Positions 40,009 to 52,844 of a DNA stretch of 64,000 nt are shown here, one piece after another (position 1 is the stretch's first letter; the number at the start of each line of letters is the position of its first letter). The position numbers and the translations under genes were made by a program. This DNA is from Rhizomys pruinosus (Eukaryota > Chordata > Mammalia > Rodentia > Spalacidae), in the NCBI GenBank assembly GCA_009823505.1, contig VZQC01006291.1, positions 685,636 through 749,635 on the forward strand, in the 5' to 3' direction. The notes under the pieces were generated by a model. The model did no database searches, had not been told where the DNA came from, and saw only the letters and a list, made by a program, of their open reading frames with translations.

Positions 40009-40165
40009 AAGAGCTGTGTATGGTGGTAAATGCCTGTAATCTGAGCCCCCAGAAGGTTAAAGCAGGAAGATCCTAATTGAAGCCTGCTATGATGATGTAA
40101 GGAGTTCCAGGCTAGTTCTACTATACAATGAGGTCTGGTATCAAACGACCAAAAAACAAAACTCC
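40009..40165 (+). mobile_element. Old B1-like SINE
   Basis: agctgtgtatggtggtaaatgc ... gaagatcctaattgaagcct. Confidence 0.7.
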
Positions 40166-40450
40166 AAAATAATTACATGTATGTTATAATGTTGCAAACC
40201 TATGGCTTTTCAAAGACTACAATATCTAATTGCTCTAGCAAGTTCCTTATTCCCCACCCCACACCCTGTGAGCTTTATAAAGGTTTTGTACTTATCAGTT
40301 ATTGCCAAATAGAATACAAAGTTCTCTTTAAGATTAAGAAGAAAAACACCAAGTTTGGGGAAGATGAGAACTGTTTATACTCTCAGTAGCAATTTTTAAA
40401 AAGTTGACTAGGAAGAAATTAAAGCTGTTCTTAGAAAATATCAAAACCAT

Positions 40451-40600
40451 GAGCTGGACATGGTGATAGGCACCTTTTTAATCCCAGTACTTGGGAGGCA
40501 GGTGGATCTCTGTGAGATCAAGGCCAGCCTGTTCTGCATAGTGAGTTACAGGCCAGCTGGGGCCACAGAGACACCCTGTCTCAAAAGAAAAGATCAAAGT
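40451..40600 (+). mobile_element. B1 SINE
   Basis: agctggacatggtgataggc ... acaccctgtctcaaaagaaa. Confidence 0.88.
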
Positions 40601-40662
40601 CAGTATGTTTGAGATACTATTTAAATCTTGTTCATGTGTTAGTTATTTCTCAGTAACAATTT

Positions 40663-40770
40663 TTCTTTTTTTTTTTTTTTTTTTTTTTTTTTTNGGCCTT
40701 GACCTCAGAGATCCGCCTGCCTCTGCCTCCCAAGTGCTAGGATTAATGGCATGTGCCACCATGCCCGGCT
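40663..40770 (-). mobile_element. B1 SINE with unresolved base
   Basis: Long T-run, one N at 40694, then ggccttgacctcagagatcc ... ccaccatgcccggct. The 3' third of B1 is absent at the N, so it probably marks a collapsed homopolymer. Confidence 0.85.
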
Positions 40771-40935
40771 TGTAACAAATGTTTTGAAATGAAACTTCAA
40801 TCAAGTTATTAGGTTGTATCTTAGTATTAAACTTAATCTAATTACATGAATCCAATGAATTACATATATAAATATGTTCTAATTTTATCAGTGGGTTTCA
40901 GGAAAACTCATTTTTTCTTTTTGTTTTTTCTTTAG

Positions 40936-42674
<1,739 letters not shown>

Positions 42675-42765
42675 GGAGGCAAAGGCAGGCAGATCTGAGT
42701 TCAAGGCCAGCCTCGTCTACATAGTGAGTTCCAGCCAGCTGGGGTACAGGGAAATCCGGTCTCAT
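42675..42765 (+). mobile_element. B1 SINE, 5'-truncated
   Basis: aggaggcaaaggcaggcaga ... ggaaatccggtctcataag. Confidence 0.85.
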
Positions 42766-42882
42766 AAGAGAAAAAGAAAGGGAAAGGGAAAGGAAAGGAG
42801 GGAAAGGAAAAAGGGGAAAGGAAAAAAGAGAAAAGAAAAGAAAGAGAAGAAGAGGGAGGGGAGGGGAGGGAGAAAAAGGAAA
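42766..42882 (+). repeat. 117-nt pure polypurine tract
   Basis: Only A and G for 117 bases, mixed GGAAA-, GAAAA- and GGGAG-type units, grown from the tail of the B1 before it. Confidence 0.97.
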
Positions 42883-43123
42883 CTACTTTCTCAGTGCGTA
42901 ATTTAGCTTTAGTTAATGTACCCATCACAGACACAGTTGGAAATGTACTCCTCTGTTGGTTTTTAAATAGTTTCTTGAGGTAATTTCAAACTTAAACCTA
43001 TATCACCACTTGCCAGATTCCCCAATATATGTTTATCCTTATTCGCTTTATTATTTTTCTATTGCAAAGTATTATCAGCTCTGCTGGAACCAAATATACA
43101 TTTATAAAAATCACCGTGTTGTT

Positions 43124-43345
43124 CTGGGGTTGGAGAGATGGCTTAGCAGTTAAGATCACCAGCTGCTCTTGGAGGGGACCCAGGTTCAATTCCCAACACC
43201 TGCGTGGCAGCTAAACTGTCTGTAACTCCAGTTCCGGGGGAATCTGACGCCTTCTGACTCTGGGCATTCCACAACATGATGCGCTTACGACATGCAGGCA
43301 ATATACTCATACACATAAAATTAAAAATAACAAAATATTTTTTTA
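43124..43345 (+). mobile_element. B3-type SINE, older copy
   Basis: ggggttggagagatggctta ... atactcatacacataaaatt. Confidence 0.9.
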
Positions 43346-43445
43346 AATCATCTTGTGCAAAACTGCAGTAAAAGCCGACTGGGCTTATGAGGATACAAAT
43401 GTTAAAGCACAATACTCAAAAATGTAATTAGTCACATATAAAAAG

Positions 43446-43634
43446 ATGAACTTACTTGAACTCACAGAGATCCACCTGCCTCTTGCCTACCGAGTGCTAG
43501 GATTAAAGAAGTACGCCACCACGCCTGGCTTAGAGGCAGTTCTTAGTGCCATGTGGGTGCTGGGAATTGAACCCGGGTCCTCTGGAAGAGCAGTCATCAG
43601 TGCTCTTAACCACTGAGCCATTTCTCCAGCCCCA
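43446..43634 (-). mobile_element. Composite SINE (B3-type head + B1), antisense
   Basis: Partial antisense B1 (cttgaactcacagagatccacc ... gccaccacgcctgg) joined without a tail to cttagaggcagttcttagtg ... gccatttctccagcccc. The - strand junction reads aactgcctctaagccaggcg, the same place as in the other three composites. Flanks cacatataaa and cacattataaa may be a TSD. Confidence 0.8.
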
Positions 43635-43752
43635 CATTATAAATTCTTAATACAATGGGTATGGTTTATTTTAAGAATGTAAATTTGGCCTTTGGAAGTT
43701 GGCATTTGTAGTGTTCAAATTGAGAGTTCTTATGAAGGGAGTCAAAGGATGT

Positions 43753-43862
43753 TTGGTTTTGTTTTTTGTGGGTTTTTTTGTTTTGTTTTGTTTTCAATAC
43801 TGGTGAATGAACCTATAATGTCTGTCACGCATCCTAGGTGAGTGCTAGGCCCTCAGCCTGTT
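43753..43862 (-). mobile_element. T-rich tail plus ID-like remnant
   Basis: (TTTTG)n at 43753-43792, then ttcaatactggtgaatgaac ... agtgctaggccctcagcc. Confidence 0.5.
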
Positions 43863-44274
43863 TGGTTTTTTAACAGTTTTAAACTATTTTCAAAAAATGG
43901 GACAAAAACATTGGTAACAGTGAATGTGGATAGCTGTTTTTCATACATGACACATGGTGAATTTAGGTGCAGCTAGATGATGGAGGGGTGTGTGTGTGTG
44001 TTACATGTGCATTTAAGCAGATTGTGTGCACTCTTTGAAACTTGGTTCAGCTGGATGTCATTTTCTGAATTCACCTAGAAAGCTTTTTTAGTGGGTGAAA
44101 CTATGCAAATAACTGAAATTATATTAGTCACTTAAACTTATTTTCAAAATAAGCATTACATCAAGACAGAACTGATTATTTTTCTCCTTATCTTATTGTA
44201 AGGGGAAATTTGAAATCACAAATCCACTTTCTTAAGAAACTATGTACTGGGTTTATACCATGATTGAGGGCATA

Positions 44275-44345
44275 GGATGATGTAGCTTAGCAGTAGAGCG
44301 TTGCCTAGAGACCATGAGTTTGATTTCTCTAGCACTGTGAAAAGA
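44275..44345 (+). mobile_element. ID-like SINE, decayed
   Basis: gatgtagcttagcagtagagcgttgcctag matches an ID A-box region; short A-tail. Not a tRNA gene. Confidence 0.65.
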
Positions 44346-44504
44346 GGTTTGATTTTTTTTTTTTTAAAGAGCTATTAATGTTTTAATTCATTTATTCCCT
44401 CTAGATTTAGTAAGTGGTATTCTACCTAGAAAAGCATTTCAGAGCCAGGTTCATGCCTGGAATCCCAGTGCGAGGGAGGTGGAGTCAGGAATACCTGTTC
44501 TTTT

Positions 44505-44537
<33 letters not shown>

Positions 44538-44678
44538 GTTTTTTGTTTTTATTTTTTACTTTCCTGTTTCATTCTATTTTTATAATCCATTTGAATTCCT
44601 TATGAAACACAGCAGAGTATAAATAAACAGAAGTCACATTAGTCACCTGGTTACTTTGCACATCATTTTCCTCTGTGC

Positions 44679-44680
<2 letters not shown>

Positions 44681-44718
<38 letters not shown>
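44681..44718. repeat. (GT)19 microsatellite
   Basis: Inside the retroposed insert. Confidence 0.95.
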
Positions 44719-44720
<2 letters not shown>

Positions 44721-44984
44721 CTCAATGTCCAACATCCCTTTCAGCTGTAACCCTGCTGACTCGTCTCATTTCTACAGTTCAGCAGCTATGTTGAACTTCT
44801 ACAGCCTTGACATAGTAAGTGTAACCGGCAGAAGGGTCTCCAAAACACTGTAAGCTCCCTTTATCATATATTATGAGGCACTTCTGCTGTAACAATGCAC
44901 TCCATCGATGCCTTTAGAACTGGAGCTAGAGCACTAGCACTTGAACAGGACTTAAGATCTCTATAGAACCTAAGAGTTTGAAAT

Positions 44985-45115
44985 CCTGGTTGGATCTTCA
45001 GCAACCCTGCGTGAGAGAATGTTAGAAAGAACATCCCTGTTTTTCAGATGGGGAAAAAAATAATACAAAGAAACTAACCTGTAACTTGAACTCTGATCTT
45101 CTGACTTTAAATCAC
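44985..45115 (-). mobile_element. MIR-like SINE
   Basis: On the - strand: aagtcagaagatcagagttc, then ccccatctgaaaaacaggga, then gggttgctga, in the order of the MIR core and tail. Confidence 0.6.
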
Positions 45116-45360
45116 TGTCTACCCCCCACCCTCCACCCCCCCTGCACTCTCCATGTCTCACTGACCCACACATCTCCTGACACTACTTCACTTGTCTGTT
45201 GCTATGGGCAGTTCTCTGGAGCACCACAGAATCAGCCTCAATGCTTTTTTGACTTACAGATAGATCCTCTGGTATTTGAAAACAAAAAACCAGTAAGGAA
45301 TACCTGTTCTAGTCCAGCCTGGGTTACCTGAGATTCTCTCATACAAACCAAAAAAGCCTT

Positions 45361-45942
45361 TTCTTCCCTATTTGTATGTTTTTATTATATTAGCATAGAC
45401 TTAGAGTTTTATATATTATCTATTGCTGTTATTAATTTACTGCTCAGATTACCTTAGGCTTGTTCTATGAAACTTTCTTTAAGTTGGTTCTTCTTGTCCT
45501 TTTGATATGTTGCCATTGTATTTTAAGCACATTTCACTTTTTGCCTATATAATGTGCCCTTTTCCCAAAGGCTACTAGTTCCCCTGAGTCTTAGATGCAT
45601 CCCTTGCTTCTAGTATCTTATTACTTCTGACCCATTGTATACAGACCTACCTATGTGTTTCTCTATTTATCTAAAAAGTGCTAGAGAGCTTAAGTACACC
45701 ATGAGTTCACACTTTTGCCTCCAATTACAATCTAGTACTACAGAGTACCTTTAAATTTTCACCTTTACATATTTATAATTTCCTTCTGTGTTTGTAGAAA
45801 AAAATGTCACCATATCATCAGTATAATTACTCTTTTTTCAAGTGTAGACTGCTTTCAAAGTTTTAGAATATTATTGTGTTCCACTATGAATGAAACTCCT
45901 CCATGCAATATCAGCATGGTTTTATCTTTTGTACTATGTATT
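45361..45942. other. Intron, nothing recognised
   Basis: AT-rich, no nameable element. Confidence 0.55.
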
Positions 45943-45980
<38 letters not shown>

Positions 45981-46360
45981 TCTGCACGTGTGTGAGCAAA
46001 CATGGGGAGGCCAGAGGACTTCAAATGTTATTCCTAGGCAGCATCCATCTATGTTTGGTTTTTTTCTTTTCTTTCCTTTTTTTTTTGTCTTTTTGGTCTT
46101 TTTGAGGCAGGGTCTCCCTACAGCCCCAGCTGTCCTGGAACTCTCTCTGTAGATTAGGCTGGCGTTGAACTCACAGAGAACCACCTGCCTCTGCCTCCGT
46201 AGGATTAAAGGCATGTGCCGCCACACCTGGCCTTGGTCTGGTATCTTATTGGCATAGAGCTTACCAGTTAGGCTGGATGACAAAGACCCAGAGATCCTCC
46301 TGTCTCGCCCTCCCCAACAGATTATTACAAGCGTGCACCCTTATACTCTACTCTTTTGAC
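45943..46360 (-). mobile_element. B4 SINE with (GT)n, split by B1
   Basis: (GT)n at 45943-45979, then aggccagaggacttcaaatgtt; after the B1 it resumes with tggcatagagcttaccagtt, agagatcctcctgtctcgcc, acaagcgtgcacc. B1 (ctttttgaggcagggtctcc ... gccgccacacctggcc) is at about 46085-46236, antisense. Confidence 0.72.
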
Positions 46361-46379
46361 ATAGGCAAACCCACTTTTT

Positions 46380-46852
46380 CAGTTCTAGTATAATTATTTC
46401 AAAGATTTCAGCTGTGTCTACTAAGATGACTACATAGCTTTGATATGCTCGGCTAACTAGATTGGTGAATTTGGTTGTGACATCAGTCTTGGCATTCCCT
46501 TGTTAAACTCTCCTAAGTTGTGTACCCTATTAATATTTTCTGACTTCTGTTTACTAATATAAAGGGTTTTTACATGTGTATTTATGGAAGAAAGAATTTG
46601 TTATCTTGTATAATTTTTGCAATGAATTTTACTATCCAGGTTATATGACATTAAATGAATTAGGAAGCATGACTGTCTTCTTTTCTGCTGAGTTTTGGCA
46701 TTGCTTCTTTAACTGTTTTATCAGATTTATCGGTAAAAATACTTTGGTCAATAGTTTTCTTTGGAAATTTTATAACAAATTTAATTTCACTAATAATTAT
46801 AAATAGTACAGTTTCTATTATTTTGCTTCACGTTGACAAAATTTCTGTTTAA
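46380..46852 (-). mobile_element. Ancient L1 ORF2 fragment, antisense
   Basis: Antisense markers: gttatatgacattaaatgaattaggaagcatg, gttttggcattgcttctttaac, ctttggaaattttataacaaatt. Confidence 0.65.
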
Positions 46853-46864
46853 TAAGTCTTCTCA

Positions 46865-47028
46865 ATCCGGGCGTGGTGGCACACACCTTTAATCCTAGCA
46901 CTTGGGAGGCAGAGGCAGAGGCAGGTGGATCTTTGTGAGTTGAAAGCCAGCCTGGTCTACAGAGTGAGTTCCAGGACAGCTGGGGCTACAGGGAGACCCT
47001 GTCTCGAAAAGACCAAAAAAAAAAAAAA
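46865..47028 (+). mobile_element. B1 SINE with TSD
   Basis: ccgggcgtggtggcacacac ... gtctcgaaaagaccaaaaaa, with a local gcagag duplication. TSD aagtcttctca at 46854-46864 and 47029-47039. Confidence 0.95.
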
Positions 47029-47039
47029 AAGTCTTCTCA

Positions 47040-47489
47040 GTTCATGTAAATTATTCATGTTTTCGTATTTTTAATGTTTCTGGTATTTTTCACATTTAAG
47101 CCCATTAATGACAGTTTCATTTCAGATATTTATGTTTTTAGTTGTAGAGTTTTGATTTAAATTTTATTCCTTTTTTTTTAATCTTCCAAGGTCCACTAAG
47201 GTTGGCCATCTGTTTATTCAGTATGATAGCTGATGGTTTCAAATAACTGCTTTAAAGTTCTTGTTTGCTAATTCTGACATTTGTGTTCCTATGAGGTCAG
47301 TTCTTTTGACTGCTTTTTCTCTTGACTGTGGTGGCATTTCTTATGCTTGGTAATCTTTATGTCCACTAGAATTTCAGTTCATAGAAATAGGTTCAGGTAT
47401 CTTCTAAGGAGACCAGCTAGCAATTAACTTAGACTCAAACTTTAAACTGTTGCACTTACATATACATATAACAACTTAAATCTCCATTC
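47040..47489 (-). mobile_element. Ancient L1 fragment, antisense (continued, tentative)
   Basis: ttgtttgctaattctgacatttgtg and ctgctttttctcttgactgtgg resemble the antisense 3' region of old mammalian L1. Confidence 0.5.
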
Positions 47490-47764
47490 AACTGTTTGTG
47501 GGTGTGGAAGCCAGAAGTCAACATCAGGTGTCTTTAGTCATCATCCCCCTTATTTTATGAAATAGGGTCTCTCAGTGAATGTGGATCTTACTGATTGTTT
47601 AGCCAGGAAGCTCCGGGAATCCCCTTGTCTCTACACCCAACAGTGCTTTGGTTCTAGATGCTCACCACTCTTTCCATCTTTTATGTAGGTGCTGGGGGTG
47701 TCCAAACTTGGGTCCTGATGCTTCTGTGACAAGCACCTTACTCACTGACCCATTTCCCTAATCC
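47490..47764 (-). mobile_element. B4 SINE, antisense
   Basis: gccagaagtcaacatcaggtg, gggtctctcagtgaatgtgg, gtaggtgctgggggtgtcc, cttactcactgacccatttcc. Confidence 0.75.
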
Positions 47765-47782
47765 CTCCATTTCTTTCTTTTT

Positions 47783-48027
47783 TAAAAATTTTTTTTTTAA
47801 TTTTATTTATTTATGTGAATGAATGTACTGTCTGCATGCAGGTCTGTGCACCCATGTTGTGCAATGCCGCGGAGGTCAGAAGAGAGTGTTGAATTCCCCT
47901 GGAACTGGAGTTCTCCTGGAATTGGAGTTACAGACAGTTCTCAGCCACCATGTGGGTGCTGGGGATCGAACGTGGGTTCTCTGCAAGAGTAGTCGGTGCT
48001 CTTAACCGCTAGGCCATCTCTCTAGCC
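47783..48027 (-). mobile_element. B3-type SINE, young
   Basis: gaatgtactgtctgcatgca ... aaccgctaggccatctctc with 17-bp duplication. Confidence 0.94.
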
Positions 48028-48539
48028 ATCTTTCTTTCTTTTTTTTCCCAGCCTTTGCTTTTTTAAAGTCCCTTGGAATTTTTCCATACATTTATAGTTG
48101 AAGGATCAGCCAAGGATTTAAACAAGAGTGTTACGAGGTTTCTCACCTTGCAGCACCCTCCTTCTAAGAACTTACCCTCTCCCTTATAGCCATTCTATCA
48201 CCCTAAATGCCATTCTTTGATTTCTCCCACAGTAGACTACAGCTTTGTATCTAAATTTTCATCCCTGTACTTCTGTAGATTAAAGAGTGCCCTTAAGTCT
48301 CAAATCTCACCTAATTCTAGCCTTCCAACTTCTTTTCCCAGTGTCTTTAGAATGATTATGTTTGAAGTTTTACCTAGAGTTTATGAGCATTATTTGTAGA
48401 AAGGTAAGCCCAGTACAAGATAATCTGCCATTAATGAAAGCATTACTCTCCCACCCATCTATACTGTTTTAAAGCAAACCCCAGACATTTTGTTTCATTT
48501 GAAATAGTTCAATATGTATCTCTGAAAGTGTAGACTCTT
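48028..48539. other. Intron, nothing recognised
   Basis: No nameable element. Confidence 0.55.
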
Positions 48540-48681
48540 AGATGGACATGGTGGCACATAACCTATAATCTCAGCCCTCGAGAGGCTGAGGAAAGGATTC
48601 TAAGCTTGAGGCTGGTCTGGACTATTTATCAAGTCCCAGGCCACATAGTAAGGCCTGTCTCAAACAAAGCAACCAAAACCC
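48540..48681 (+). mobile_element. Old B1-like SINE
   Basis: agatggacatggtggcacat ... gtaaggcctgtctcaaacaa. Confidence 0.75.
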
Positions 48682-48868
48682 AGAAACTAATAAAATAGAA
48701 AAGCACTTGTTAAACTCCGGGGTGAGGATGGAGTGGTGTTGGGGGGCAGGGGGATCCACTGCTTGAATTTCTGCTCATCCTCTCAATATATGGTAATTTT
48801 TAAAAATCGTTTCAAGTGAAAATATGTGATAATTAAAAACTACTGTCTTTTTTTCTCCCTGTATTTAG

Positions 48869-48964
<96 letters not shown>

Positions 48965-49128
48965 TAAGTCTTGAAAGTAATACTGGTTTTTTTTTGTTTT
49001 TTTAAAGATGTTAATCTGCAATAGATTTCAGACAGAAATATGTCCTCTGTCAGAAATAGGAAAATACTTAAACACTTGATCATCCTTTTGAATTTGTTTT
49101 CATCTATATTATTTTGCTTATTTAATTT

Positions 49129-49275
49129 TTTTGGGGGGGGGGTCTTTTTGAGACAGGCTCTCCATTTAATCCCAGCTGGCCTGGAGCTCTCTATAGCTGG
49201 CCTTGAACTCACAGAGATCCGCCTGCCTCTGCCTCCTGAGTGCTAGGATTAAAGGCGTGCGCTACCATGCCTGGC
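49129..49275 (-). mobile_element. B1 SINE with G-run
   Basis: T-run, eleven G, tctttttgagacaggctctc ... gctaccatgcctggcc; C-run tail on the - strand. Confidence 0.92.
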
Positions 49276-49291
49276 CTGTTATTTAATTCTT

Positions 49292-49436
49292 TTTCTTTTT
49301 TTTTGGCTTTTTTGAGACAGGGTCTCCCTGTAGCCCCAGCTATCCTGGAACTCACTCTGTAGACCAGGCTGACCTTGAACTCACAAAGATCCTCCTGGCT
49401 CTGCTAGGATTAAAGGCATGCGCAACCACGCCCTGC
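49292..49436 (-). mobile_element. B1 SINE with TSD
   Basis: ggcttttttgagacagggtc ... gcgcaaccacgccctgc. TSD tatttaattctt on both sides (about 49280 and 49437). Confidence 0.93.
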
Positions 49437-49488
49437 TATTTAATTCTTAATAAAGATGCAATTCCTCTTATTTCTCCTTTTAAAAAAA

Positions 49489-49725
49489 GGGGGGGGGCTG
49501 GAGAGATGGCTCAGCACTTAAGAGCACCGACTGCTCTTGTAGGGGACCCAGGTTCAATTCCCAGCACCCACATGGCGGCTGAGAACTGTTTTTAACTCCA
49601 GTTCCAGGGGAATCCAATGCCTCCTTCTGACCTCCGTGGCATTGCACAACACGGGCGCGCAGACTTGCATGCAGACAGTACATTCATACACATAAAGAAT
49701 AAATAAAATAAAAAATAATTTTTTT
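49489..49725 (+). mobile_element. B3-type SINE, young
   Basis: ggggctggagagatggctca ... cattcatacacataaagaat; subfamily without the 17-bp duplication. Confidence 0.93.
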
Positions 49726-49928
49726 TTTTTTAGAAAAGTACTATTGGAACTAATTTCACACTGAATAATCTTAAATGATTTTTAATTCTCTATTATGTAG
49801 TGTTTGTTAGCTGTACTGGTCTCTTAGGAGCTCTCCTGAAGTCTAAAATTAAGGCCTAGGAATGCAACAAGTAGCAAACAAAGTAATTTTAGAATGTAAA
49901 AAAAAAAGAGAGAGAGACTTCCTCTACT

Positions 49929-49962
49929 TTTTTTTTTTTTTTTGGTATTTTCGAGACAGGGT
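49929..49962 (-). mobile_element. B1 SINE, tail and first bases only
   Basis: T-run then ggtattttcgagacagggtc and an abrupt change to poly(T) of the antisense L1. Complements the headless B1 at 52150-52258. Confidence 0.75.
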
Positions 49963-50469
49963 CTCCTTTTTTTTAATGCTTTTATTGATGTTTTGTGTAT
50001 TTCAGACATCATTTCTCAGTTCAGTTTAGACATATTCCTTTTTCCTTTCCCTCCCCGCCACCCCACCCTAGATTATGCATTCTGCCATAACTGTCCTGCA
50101 TCTTTCTCTCAGTCTTTTTTTTTACGTTTAGGAATTCACATTTTCCTCCTTTAATTTTATATTACTCTAAAATACACATAATATACTTTCCACTCATATA
50201 CAGTAATTACAGAGTCTGAGAGTAAGTGGTAGATTGATTCTAGAGCCCATTAAGAGATTTACATTCTAACAACACAGGTGCTTTCAGATAAACAGAAATA
50301 TAACAATAATGTTGTTCAGCTTGCCTTTCATCTGGGGATTTGGTATTAGCATCCACAAATGAGGGACAATATTCGCCACTTGTTTTTCTGGGACTGTGTT
50401 ACTTCATTTAGCATAATGGCTTTGAGTTCCATCCATTTACTTGCAAAGTTCATGATGTCATCTTTCTTT

Positions 50470-50698
50470 TTTTTATTTTTATTTTTATTTTTTTTTATGT
50501 ATATGAGTGTACTGTCTGCATGCAGGTTGATGCACCTGTGTCGTGCAATGCTGCGGAGGTCAGAAGAAGAGGGTGTCAGATTCCCCTGGAGCTGGAGTTA
50601 AAGATGGTTCTCAGCCGCCATGTGGGTGCTAGGGATCAAACCCGGCTCCTCTGCAAGAGTAGTTGGCACTCTTAACCGCTAAGCCATCTCTCCAGCCC
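50470..50698 (-). mobile_element. B3-type SINE with 19-bp TSD, in L1
   Basis: Subfamily without the 17-bp duplication. TSD catgatgtcatctttcttt at 50451-50469 and 50699-50717, perfect. Confidence 0.97.
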
Positions 50699-51639
50699 CA
50701 TGATGTCATCTTTCTTTACTGCTGAGTAGTACTCCTTTGTGTAGATGTACCACAGTTTTGTCATCCACTTGTCAGTTGGGCATTTGGGTTGGTTCCAGCT
50801 CTTTGCTATTGTGAAGAGAGCTGCAGTAAACATGGATGTGCATGTATCTTTGAGGTAGGATGAGTCTTATGGCTATATACCCAGGAGTGGTATGGCTGGG
50901 TCGGGTGGTAGGCTCATTTTGAATCTTCTCCAAGGATTCTCCACACTGCTTTACATAGTGACTGTACAAGTTTACATTCCCACCAGAAGCATATAAGTGT
51001 TCCCCTTTCCCCACAACCTCTCCAGCATTTGGTGTCTTTTGTGTTCTTGATCTAGCCATATCAGAGTGAGATGATATCTGAGAGTGGTTTTAATTTGCAT
51101 TTCCTTAATTATTAATGATGTTGAGCACTTTTGAAGATGTTTCTCAGCCATCTTTACTTCCTTACTGGTGAAGTCTCTGTTCAGCTCTTTACTCCATCTT
51201 TCAAGTAGGTCATTTCTTTTCTTACTGCTTTGTTTTTTGAGTATATATTCTTGATGTTAATTCTCTGTCAGATGAATCACTAGTGAAGACTTCCTCCCAC
51301 TCTGTGGGTTTTCTCTTCACTTCCTTGATTGTTTCTTAAGCTGTACAGAAGCTTTTGAGTTTGATGAGGACCCATTTGTCAACTGTTGACCTTATTTCCT
51401 GTGCAGCTGCTGTCTGATTTAGAAAGTCTTTTCCTACACCTGTGTCTTGTAGGTTGTTACCAACTTTTTTTCTATCACCTTCAGGGATTCAGGTTTTACG
51501 TTGAGATCTTTGATCCACTTGGGCTTGATTTTTGTACAGGGTGAGAGGTAGGGGTTTAATTTTGTTCTTCTACAGATGGTGATCCAGTTTTCCCAGCACC
51601 ATTTGCTGAAGATGCTATCCTTCCTCCATTGAGGTTTTT

Positions 51640-51886
51640 GTTTGTTTGTTTGTTGTTATTTATTTCCGTATGTGTATGAATGTATTGTCTGCATGTAAGT
51701 CTGTGCACTCGTGATGTGCAATGCCGTAGAGGTCAGAAGAGGGTGTCGGACTCCCCTGGAACTGGAGTTCTCCTGGAATTGGAGTTTCAGACGGTTCTTG
51801 GCTGCCATGTGGGTGCTGGGGATCGAACCCGGGTCCTCTGCAAGAGCGGTTGGTGCTCTTAACCACTAGGCCATCTCTCCAGCCCC
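51640..51886 (-). mobile_element. B3-type SINE with TSD, in L1
   Basis: Subfamily with the 17-bp duplication. TSD ccattgaggttttt at 51626-51639 and 51887-51900. Confidence 0.97.
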
Positions 51887-52140
51887 CCATTGAGGTTTTT
51901 TTTTTTTTTGCCCCTTTGTCAAATATGAGGTGCCTGAAATTGTATGAGCTCAAGTTTGGATCTTCAGTTTTGTTCCATTGGTCAGCAGGTCTGTTTTTGT
52001 GCCAGTATGAGGCTGTCTTTATGGCTGGCCCTGTAATATAGCTTGAAGTCTGGTAGAGCAGTTCCCTCTGTATTGCATTTTTCACTCAGGGTTGCTTTAG
52101 CTATTTGGGCTCTTTAGTTTTTCCATATGAATTTAAGGAT

Positions 52141-52258
52141 TTTTTTTTTTTAAGTCCCAGCTGGCCTGGAGCTTCTCTGTAGACCAGGCTGGCCTTGAAC
52201 TCACAGAGATCTGCCTGCCTCTACCTCCCGAGTGCTGGGATTAAAGGCGTGTGCCACC
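52141..52258 (-). mobile_element. B1 SINE lacking its 3' segment
   Basis: T-run then aagtcccagctggcctggag ... ttaaaggcgtgtgccacc. The missing piece (gagacagggtctcc) is what the fragment at 49929-49962 has. Confidence 0.85.
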
Positions 52259-52692
52259 TCTACTATTCTTTAAAAAAAAAAAAAATGCCCAGATACTGGG
52301 CAGATCCACCTTGCTTGAAACATATAACACTGATGATTTAGTCATTAAAATTCTTGCATTCTAGATTGTCTTTCAAGGAAATTATACTTTAGATGGTAGC
52401 CTGGGGTATAAGGTCGAATTCTGGTAAGCCCTCACCTCTTAGAGGCTTCTATCTATAGATATCTCCAAATAATTATTTGGCTACTTTTCTTTTTTTTTTT
52501 TTTTGGCCACTTTCCATACTATCTTATTTTCTTTGAAAATATGTCTATAAAAACTTAGTTGCTAAATTCTTGGAATGCTGTTCAGAATTTTCTTCTTACA
52601 AGTCTTCAAGGCACTTATAAGGTTTTTTTCAAGCAGAAACATAACAAATCTCATAGGATAGGTTTTTCTTTTTATTTGTGAGAGGTTTTGTT

Positions 52693-52806
52693 GTTTTGGA
52701 ACAGGAATAGGATCTCATGTTCCCAGAGTGACCTTAATTGTACTTCTCTATCTTCTTATTCTCCCTCCCAAATGGTAGAATCACAAGCGTGGACTACCAC
52801 ACGTAT
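52693..52806 (-). mobile_element. Old B1-like SINE
   Basis: ggaacaggaataggatctca ... atcacaagcgtggactacca. Confidence 0.6.
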
Positions 52807-52844
52807 CTTTGACGGTTTTTTTCACACTACAAGTTGCCATTTTA

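Larger units (their letters stand above)
44502..45295 (-). mobile_element. Retroposed transcript copy of unknown parent
   Basis: 794-bp insert flanked by perfect 15-bp TSDs aggaatacctgttct (44487-44501, 45296-45310). On the - strand it ends in an A/CAA-rich tail ((GTT)n on the + strand at 44506-44536), so it is an L1-type insertion of an RNA read on the - strand. It contains a (GT)n tract and a MIR-like segment and no long ORF, so the source could be a 3' UTR or noncoding RNA. I do not recognise the parent. Confidence 0.82.
44441..45360 (+). mobile_element. Old B1 SINE split by a retroposed insertion
   Basis: B1 5' part (gttcatgcctggaatcccag) at 44441-44501 and 3' part (agtccagcctgggttacctg) at 45311-45360 are one element; the sequence between is a later insertion with its own TSD. 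Confidence 0.75.
49963..52140 (-). mobile_element. L1 3' part, antisense, 5'-truncated
   Basis: 3' UTR (ccaccccaccctagattatgcattctgcc), ORF2 C-terminal and cysteine-rich region (tgtaccacagttttgtcatccac), up to gatctttgatccacttgggcttg and gtttttccatatgaatttaagg. About 1.7 kb of L1 interrupted by two B3-type SINEs. The open frame at 50772-51059 (-) is an ORF2 remnant. Confidence 0.93.
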
